64,000 nucleotides of DNA from Arcuatula senhousia (Eukaryota > Mollusca > Bivalvia > Mytilida > Mytilidae): positions 11,607,501 to 11,671,500 of the forward strand of contig OZ020307.1 in assembly GCA_963971305.1 (NCBI GenBank). Reading direction: 5' to 3'. The notes beneath the pieces are model-generated. The model did not search any database and had not been told where the DNA came from. It worked only from the letters and a program-made list of their open reading frames with translations. This document shows, in pieces, positions 24,601-33,600 of the stretch (its first letter is position 1; each line of letters begins with the position of its first letter). A program made the position numbers and the translations under genes.

Positions 24601-27600
24601 ATCATCCTTTCGTGTTCATTTCCTGGATATCAGAAATCGTGCTGCTTGGGAGTAAAGCAATAACTTACTATCTGACTAATAAACGGAATCTGATTTGTTA
24701 CATCTGGTCCATATTGAGTTTAGACCTGTCGCTCAGCTACTTCCTGCTTACCAAATGCTGATTGTGCATTTCAAAATATCAATAGGTTGTATGTAATAGA
24801 TGTGTGTAGCTACCGAGGAAAGTGTAATGAAGATACTTCCTATTCACAATTCACAACAACCACATTCACGATTCTAAATTGACAATTTGACTGCATTTTT
24901 TGTAAAATCCATCCAAAATTATCTAAATTAAGTATACTAATCTACTGTTCATATGAGTATTTGCTTTAATTTCATAAACAACAAACTTTAAAAATTACTT
25001 ATTTGTTTGATGTTATCCCAGTCGTTGAAGCTAAATCATATCTTTAATTAATTTGACGTTGCGACGTGACGTCGTTTTTGTCAAATTTTGATCCCACACA
25101 TACACTTTTTAGCCTTATATCTTTAAAACAAGCATGGTGACCTATGGTTTATTTGGAATCAACAGATTTGAATTTTAAATAGCTATTTTCTGTTAGTTTT
25201 TGGTGTACATTCGTACATATTTTACACCTAATCTGGTCAAGGTTCTGATTTTTAACTCGAAAAAAGTTATCTTTTTCTATTAAATTTATATAAAAAATAC
25301 CCAAAATCTTGAATTTTTAACTCAAAATTTTGGAAAAATAAGGATGGTGACCCCCGTTTTTTATTTGATTTTTCAATATAACTTAATGAAAAGAGCAAAC
25401 ATGCAAAAAATCATTGAAATTAAAATCGGTCCCATTTGGTATCCTGTGACCTTAATGGTCAAAAGCAGAAAATTTTAGTACCAGTTTTTTCAGCAACTAC
25501 TAATCACAGCAGTTTGATATTTGGTATACAGCTTCAGGGTGTGGTCCCAAAAAGTGGGATTCAATTTCAGGCCTGTCGCTCGTCTACTGCCTGTTAAATG
25601 AAATCTGGCCATTTCTGTCATTGACCCATATTTTTTATCTTTTTTGATCAAATGTTCTGACGTTTTGAGGACATTTACCAAAAATTAACAGGAAATAAGG
25701 GGATGAGAATCTGTGATATTTTTCAAATTGGCCAAAACACTAATTATAATATGTATTAAAGATACATTAGAGGTCAACAAATCCAGAATATTTTAAAAAT
25801 GCTATGACAACAGTTAATAAAAATTCATATCACATTTTATCAGCCCATTTCAGAAAACTTGAATTATATGCTATGGTAATTCAGAAGCTTTTTATTATTG
25901 TTTAGTTTTCAAAATTGTACCTTATATTACAACTTCTGCAAGATCGCATAATAAAACAAAAAGCTATATAAACACAGAATGAATGAATTTTTGAATTGGC
26001 AATACTCTACTTTCAGTAAAGCTATCTTCTAAAACAGCTATTTACCCTATAAATTCAGCTTCTGTTATCAACAGATCCACTTCACCACCAGGTGCTGCTT
26101 CTCTGTGAAGTCTTTTTACTGTAACCTTCGTGTTCCTCCATAGCATGCTTTAAACAAAGAAGAATACAATATTAATGCTTAAATGCACAAAGTTTATAAT
26201 TTTATTTTAAATTACAATATGCATCAGTTCACTATTTAGAGGTTTTTTCTTGTCTAATTGATTTTAAATTGTAAAAGCATGAATAAAGCAGGTATGCTTT
26301 TGTGATTTGTCTTCATCATTAAATGTATCATTAATAATTAAATAATATCACCAAAATGGTATGATCAACCATGATTTTACCATAAAAACAACCATGTTTT
26401 GGTCATAAACTCAGAACCATACAAAACATTTTTACATTTACCTTTCCATTACCATAAAAGCACCGTTGTTAAAAGATGTTCCATGAGAATCATGTCTCAG
26501 CATGTTGTCGCTTACTAGCGGTAAAATACAAATGATTCCACTTAAGCTATCACCATCCAGGTAAACCTGCAGAATTAAATTTGTAATTCAACATTTGCAA
26601 ATTGGTTCATTTTATTCTTTACTCACTTTAAAATATGCATGGAAAACATTTACCAAGTGAATTTATTTATTTCATTTAAAGCGTGCAGCCATTTTTAACT
26701 ACCATTAAAATCTATCAGGAAATATAAAAAAATATGTTAGTATAGATGAAAATGTATATTGACAGATGTCTCTCTATCCCTTTGGTTTATGACTTGAGTT
26801 AATGTTGCTGATTGCAGTTTGGTTGTTTTGTTTGTTTGTTTTTTAAGCTGTCTGTTTCTTCTTCATGTTCTTGTTGGTTTTATCTTTTGTACTTATGTTG
26901 TCTTTGTTTTTTTTTATTAAAACTTCCAATTGGTACTTTTTTGCTTCTCTCATCACTTACTTTTCCAAAACCCATACTCTGACAGCTTTTCATTTGATGT
27001 TCCAAATGGATATGACTGTCTCCTCGTAGTTTGTTACGTATCAACTTCATCACAGATGTAGATCTTGGAGATATTCTTAGTAGACAAAATAAACACAAAT
27101 CATTAATGAAATGATGTTCTTGAATATTTTGCAGTAATCCTTTTTTTTTTGTAATTTGCTACCATGCATTTATGCATCGGTAATAAAACAAGAGTTAACA
27201 CTAAAGTATGTCTCGCCTGCCGGCACCATCAGAAACAATTATTCTTTCTTACTTCCACTATATTTTGAATTTACATGGATTTTCAGTTTCTGAGATCAAA
27301 AGATGTTTATAGAACTTAAACATTGCAAATATATGCAATAAAAATAATCAAAGTCACTCAACCGGAAAATCAAGGTCAAGGTCAAAAGATGGGGATGCAA
27401 CTGTGCTAAGCTACTATTTGGGCATATGCATACCAAGTTTCATCAACCTAGGACCTATAGTTCTTGAGATATGGAGGTGCTCCCAAAACTTTTCCATTGC
27501 TATCATATGTATTGAAAATTGTCAAAGTCACTCAACCGGAAAATCAAGGTCAAGGTCAAAAGATGGGGATGCAACTGTGCTAAGCTACTACTAAAGCATA

Positions 27601-30600
27601 TGCATACCAAGTTTCATCAACCTAGGACCTATAGTTCTTGAGATATGGAGGTGCTCGCAAAACTTTTCCATTGCTATTATATGTATTGAAAATTGTCCAA
27701 GTCACTCAACCGGAAAATCAAGGTCAAGGTCAAAAGATGGGGATACAACTGTGCTAAGCTACTACTGGGGCATATGCATACCAAGTTTCATCAACCTAGG
27801 ACTAATAGTACTTGAGATATGGAGGTGCTCATAAAACTTTTCCAAAAAGTTAACGCCGGCACCGCCGGCGCCGGTAAAGTAACACCTATGTCCCGCTCTG
27901 CTTGGCAGGCGAGACAAAAATGATCCATGTCAAATTCTTACCCAGTTATCACCAATTGTTGCAAAAAATCTGTCAAAGTCAAAATTTCACATATGGCAGG
28001 ATTACAATGTATGTTTAACAGGAAGTAGGTGATAGACCTGAAATAAAATCCCAGGTTAAGGAAAGAAACCCTGATGCTGTATACCAAATATCAAGTGGCT
28101 GAGATAAGTAGTTGCTGAGAAAACTACGAAAATTTCTTCCCTGCCAGACATTCGACCAGATTTTTCACTCCATGAAATCCGGCCAAATTTTTTTAAAAAC
28201 TTAATCTGCATAAAAGCATAAACATACCTTGGTCTTTCTCTATAGCGATTCATTGATGCTCTTAAATCTCGACCTGATTTAGTAAGAGCAAACAGTCTTG
28301 TCTTCTCTACATATTCTAACATTTTAATCCTCTTTTTCTGTTCAGGTTGTAGAAGAACAAACTCTTTTGATGTTCTGCCTGTCTGATCATGTAACCTCAA
28401 GTCTCCTCCAGCTGCTATTAGTTCATTCATCAATCTCAGGTTACAGTTATAAGCTACCATATGTACAGGTGTCATCCCATTGTTACATCGACTAAAACAA
28501 GAAAAAATCATATCTTTATTTTTCACTTTGCTCTTGTGACTTGTATTACACTATCTATTTCACCAAAATGCAAAAAAAATCTAGTATTCATATTGTCATG
28601 CAGAAAGATTAAATATAAAACAGTCATTATCAACAAAAGACTTTTTTTATCAATTTCAAAAACAAATATAGATATGATGTTTTACAATGCTTTGCTTTAT
28701 TTTGCAGTGAGCTGTATAAGTCTTGTCGATGATCTATGTACATATCAAGGGTCTGGAAATTTTTTGAGCTGATTTCGGTCATTTTTGTCCGATTGTGCTG
28801 TATACATATATGAACATTACAATGACCCCCCTTTTTCCCTTATCCCCTTCTGAAATCCATCTTTTAATCTATATAGGCAGTGTTTGCTTTTGTATAGCAT
28901 TTTCTGACATTCAACTTGATATCCAGCTCACATTTTTATTTCAGGTAGAGTCTCTTCAAAGATTAAAATTTCAGTTGTTTTCATTGTAAACAAAACACGT
29001 TTCATGTAAAAAGTGAAAGTGAAAGTAGAATTGCCCGTATGTTGATATGTTGATAAATCGGGACAACTCGTTCTGTTTAAAAAATAAACAATCATATCAA
29101 ATGTCAAGAAAGACTGAGAAATGATCCTTTAAATGTGAAATTGGTAACAATTATTGTTTTTATTAGTATCAAAACAATCTGTAGTGAATGATTTTAAAAT
29201 TACAAAATAAATAAATCCCCGCACATGCGTTATCAAACATCATGAAAATGTAAACATGGTTTGCACATGTTTTGATAAATACCAACATTAGGAGAAATTA
29301 ATTCTAAATAAACATAATGGGCATCTCAGGACAGATTGATAAGATGAGTTGATTCATTTGATTACAAGAGGCTCCCAGGAGCCTGAATCGCTCACCTGAC
29401 ATATGTGCCTGAAGTAAAGGCTATTAGGCAAAATCTATTTGACATTGAAAGGGTCATAAGTTTAATAAGGGGGTCATCTGACAATATGATGGATCTTAAG
29501 GTGCTGATCACTTTTATCTCAATTAAAATTCAAAAATCTGTCATCCTTTTTGAGTTATTAGCAAAAAAATTCAGTTTAACCCAATGTTCTATTTTTTTGC
29601 CACAGCGGCCATGTTTTACAACCAATCAAATATCCCCACATCAGTTCTATACACCTAATGCTAATAAACAACAATACAAAGTTTGGGTCCAATTTGACTT
29701 GAAGTGTCAGAGGAGTTAACATTTTCAATATAAGGAAATGCAGTTAAAAGCTCAATTTTGACGTTCTAAGGGCAATAACTCCTCAAAGGAAAGGTCCTAC
29801 AACGTTGACCCTATTACATATTTTGTAGATCTTGATGTGCTTAACAATATGCAATTTAATATCTCGAATATCTCGTAAAGTTGTCAAGATATTGAGCTAA
29901 ACAGGTGCAAAATTTTCAAAAAATCCACAAAAAGGGCAATAACTCCTACATGGGTTGTTGGATTTTCTTCAAAATTTCAGAGCTGGTAGATCTTCAGGTG
30001 CTGATCACTTTTGTTCCCTATAAAAATTTTAAAATCTGTCACCGTTTTTGAGTTATTTGCAAAAAACTGCAATTTACCCCTATGTTCTATTTTTAGCCAC
30101 AGCGGCCATATTTTACGACCAATCGAAAATCCCCACATCAGTTCTATACACCTAATGCTAGTAAATAACTATACCAAGTTTGGTTCCAATTGGACTTGAA
30201 CTGTCAGAGGAGTTAACGTTTTCAATGTAATGAGGAAATGCTGTTAAAATGCTCAATTTTGACGTTCTAAGGGCAATAACTCCTAAAAGGAAAGGGTCTA
30301 CAACGTTGACCCTATTACATATTTTGTAGATCTTGATGTGCTTAACAATATGCAATTTCAATTTCTCAAATATCTTGTATAGTTTTCAAGATATTGAGCT
30401 AAGCAGGTGCAAAATTTGCAAAAAATCCACAAAAAGGGCAATAACTCCTACATGGGTTGTTGGATTTTCTTCAAAATTTCAGGGTATGTAGATCTTGAGG
30501 TGCTGATCACTTTTACCCTATGCCAGAATTTTGATATCTGTAGCCGTTTTTGAGTTATTTGCAAAAAACTGCATTTTACCCCTATGTTCTATTTTTAGCC

Positions 30601-33600
30601 ACGGCGGCCATGTTTTACGACGAATCAAAAATCCCCACATCAGTTCTAAGCACCGACTGCTAATGAACAACCATACCAAGTTTGGTTTCAATTGGACTTA
30701 TGGTGTCAGAGGAGTTAACGTTTTAAAAAGTTTACGGACGGACGACGGACGACGGACGACGGACGACGGACGGACGACGGACGCCAAGTGATGACAATAG
30801 CTCACATGACCCTTCGGGTCAGATGAGCTAAAAACCATACAATGCACAGTGGCCATGATCAGACAGGTGTGACCGATTATCTAATAAGCGTAACCCCGAG
30901 GCTATTCTCACCTGTGTTTGACACCTATGTGTTAGACCACAAGACCGGATGCTCGGGAAGATAATTAAACAATTATATGACCGATTAGTCAAATAATACT
31001 TACAATAAAATTTTAAATTGTTCGATTGGGAGTATTTTTAGTCGGTCATTTAGGACAAAATTTCGGTCATGACCGGCAAATATGACCGTTTCCAGACCCT
31101 TGGTACATATCTATAAGTTTTTCAGACAATTTTTTCACTTCTTCATTTTATTACAAAACAGTAATAATTTCCATCTGTATTTGTCAATATAGTTCTATAG
31201 AAATTCAATATTCTGCAATTTGTTTAGTTGAAAGGATAAATACTCTTTTACTTTTTTCCTGACATAAAATGGTTTATAATAATCTCATACTCATTTGGAT
31301 TTGCGCCATGTTTCAACAGTTCCTTCACAACACCTTCTTCGTTAAAATAACAGGCACAAAACAAAGGTGACTGCCCTGCATTGTTTGGATAGTCAACTGG
31401 TATACCTAAAGAAGAAATATTACAATATTAAAGTCATTAATTTCTTACAGTTAATGTAGAAAGTGATACATATAATTGAAATGGAATGGAACATAATGGG
31501 TTTTTTCATTGATTAAAAGCAAGAAATGTATTGTTTCCCAAGCAATTAACTTTCAATTTCCAAATGAAGTACATGTATGCATGATTACTGTGTTTTCAAT
31601 ATTATTTTTGAGGTAGATATACCAATCTTTTTGTTTTTGACTTTTTGGTTGGTGATAGCCAACCACAAAAATAGGATTCCAATGTCAGAAGTGATATTTT
31701 TTTATGAATTCCTTCTTGCAACATTTGAAAAACCATGAAAATTAAAAATCTAATGGAATGCATTTTTTCAAGGAAACTGTGAAAATCAATACCTACATTA
31801 CAAAAATAAATGAATCCACAGCAAATACAAACTTTCAGAACAGTTGCCTCAATGAACTGGTGAATCTTATTTACACACCCCTATCACCGTATCCAACAAA
31901 TTTCTTCTCATTTGAAAACCTTTCACTTAGGCCACACCAAATTAATTCCTAGTTCTTCTGACAACTTGAAGAAAAATTTTGAAGCAGTGAGCAATTTTTT
32001 TTTAATTGTTTTTTTTTTTTTTTTAAAGAAGGGATTTTTCTAGGCGAATAGTTTTGGTCCAGGTTAGCAATAATTTTTTTTAATTTTTTTTTTTAAATAT
32101 GAGTTTGAAGATATTACCTTGCAAACATGTTTTTTTTCAATTGAAAAAAATAAAATATGAATTATAGGATATTTCAAAGCAAACAAAAATATTTTACTCA
32201 TTTTTCTAATTTAGTCTAAAAAGATATCAACTATCCAAAGTGAAACCATGAGTTTTTCCACTTTGGACAGATGTATAGCATTGTTTATTAATATCCACTG
32301 AGGAAAATTACTAACATGTTAAAATATATGTAATACATGATGTATAACATGTATAAAATTTATGTTTGAGAGATAACTTTGATTCAATAGCTGGTGGAGT
32401 TGAACAGGAAAATGTCTGGTTTTTTTTCTTTATGTTGTTCCTGTAGTAAATGAGGTTAAATCTGACAGATACATGTATGTCTCAAGGTCTATAGTAAACC
32501 TGTACTGACCAAAATGGAAAAGCTAAACTTGTTATATTACATTCCAACTTTCTGGGAGTGCTTTATTGTGATATGTCTAGAAAATCTGATAATGAACAGG
32601 CCAAAAAAAGAAAAAGGTCTTCCAAATGATAACTTGCTATCCTAACATTGAAAACAAAGATTGATTCTGTTGTATTTAAATGACTTTTTTTAAGGACAAA
32701 CAATTGACAATTGACATGACTAACCTTTATTTTTGTAATTCATTCTGCAGCTTTCATTGACTTAACATTTTTTAAATTATTATTTGTTCTTTATTTCTGT
32801 TGTCAACATTGTTGATGAGACTGAATTCCCATTCCAAGTAGTGTTGGGCAATCGGAAATATTTCATAATCGATCATCGGAAATAATCGGAAGATCATAAT
32901 CGATTATTAATCGAATATAAAATCGTACACTATTTTTCATGAAAATTATTAATTTACCCCCAAAATCAATGTAATTATTTGCCGTTTTTGTGTAAAATCA
33001 CTAAAATTGAATATTTTCCGATTAATCGATTATTGATTTAATAATCGATTAGTAGCATCGGAAGCCCATTTCGATTAGATTTTTCGATTAATCGATTAAT
33101 CGGAACATCACTAATTCAAAGAGTTGTTTAGTTTTAATTGTCCATGCCCAAATCAACACATAAACAAACCTTAAGGTGGGAATTCAGTCTTCCCTGCTAA
33201 AATCCCCTTCTCATCTTTGTTTACTTTCAAAATTTTCTGCTTTCTAGCAGTATTTGTTTTTGTTCAGGGATTGAAACAGATGGTTTTGCTGTGTCATTTT
33301 AAACCTTCTTTTTCCTGATAAGCTACTTTTCTGTCAAACACACAGATAACTAAAATATTTTTTTTTTAAATTAGGAATCGGAAGCGGGCGATTACAGATT
33401 TGAAGCGGCAAAAATGAAAAGTACTTTTTTTAAGTCTTGCTCAAAAGAGAAGCGGTGAATCTGACGAACTATAAATTAATTTGGTGTGGCCTTAACATGA
33501 ACCATAATAACAATCCTTCACTTTTCAAGGGTATAGTTTAACATATACAGTCAAACCTGTCTTAACGACCTCCTGTCTTGAGCGACCCTATTCATTCCCC

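Larger units (their letters stand above)
22251..25455. mobile_element. 3.2-kb element with 23-bp perfect TIRs and TTAA ends
   Basis: The left end begins TTAAGGTCACAGGATACC and the right end is its exact inverse over 23 bp. TTAA at both extremes may be a piggyBac-type duplication or part of the TIR. Inside are an older MITE copy (22848-23222), a dispersed repeat at 23480-23615 and another at 24190-24700. Internal motifs ACGTTACGTCAAG and GACGTTGCGACGTGACGTCG occur near the ends. There is no long frame. It lies in the exon 6/7 intron of TEX14. Confidence 0.75.
19562..27075 (-). other. TEX14: Pseudokinase block of the TEX14-like gene (exons 4-10)
   Basis: The beta-3 lysine is present (VTVKRL, about Lys256), with an alpha-C region glutamate (ITEAEFIGKLRHPNILMLMG). 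There is no glycine-rich loop before it. The catalytic-loop HRD is HCF (about 350-352), so the catalytic Asp is lost. The loop Asn is also lost (HCFVTSHA). The DFG is NFE (about 370-372). The APE of the activation segment is kept (WMAPEIMRG), as is the SDVYSLTVVIWEML helix. This pattern indicates a folded but catalytically dead kinase domain, as in TEX14. Confidence 0.85.

Noticed and set aside
27357..27850. Regular repeats that could suggest a CRISPR array
   Set aside because: The whole unit of about 177 bp is repeated, with no distinct spacers, and the DNA is clearly animal.
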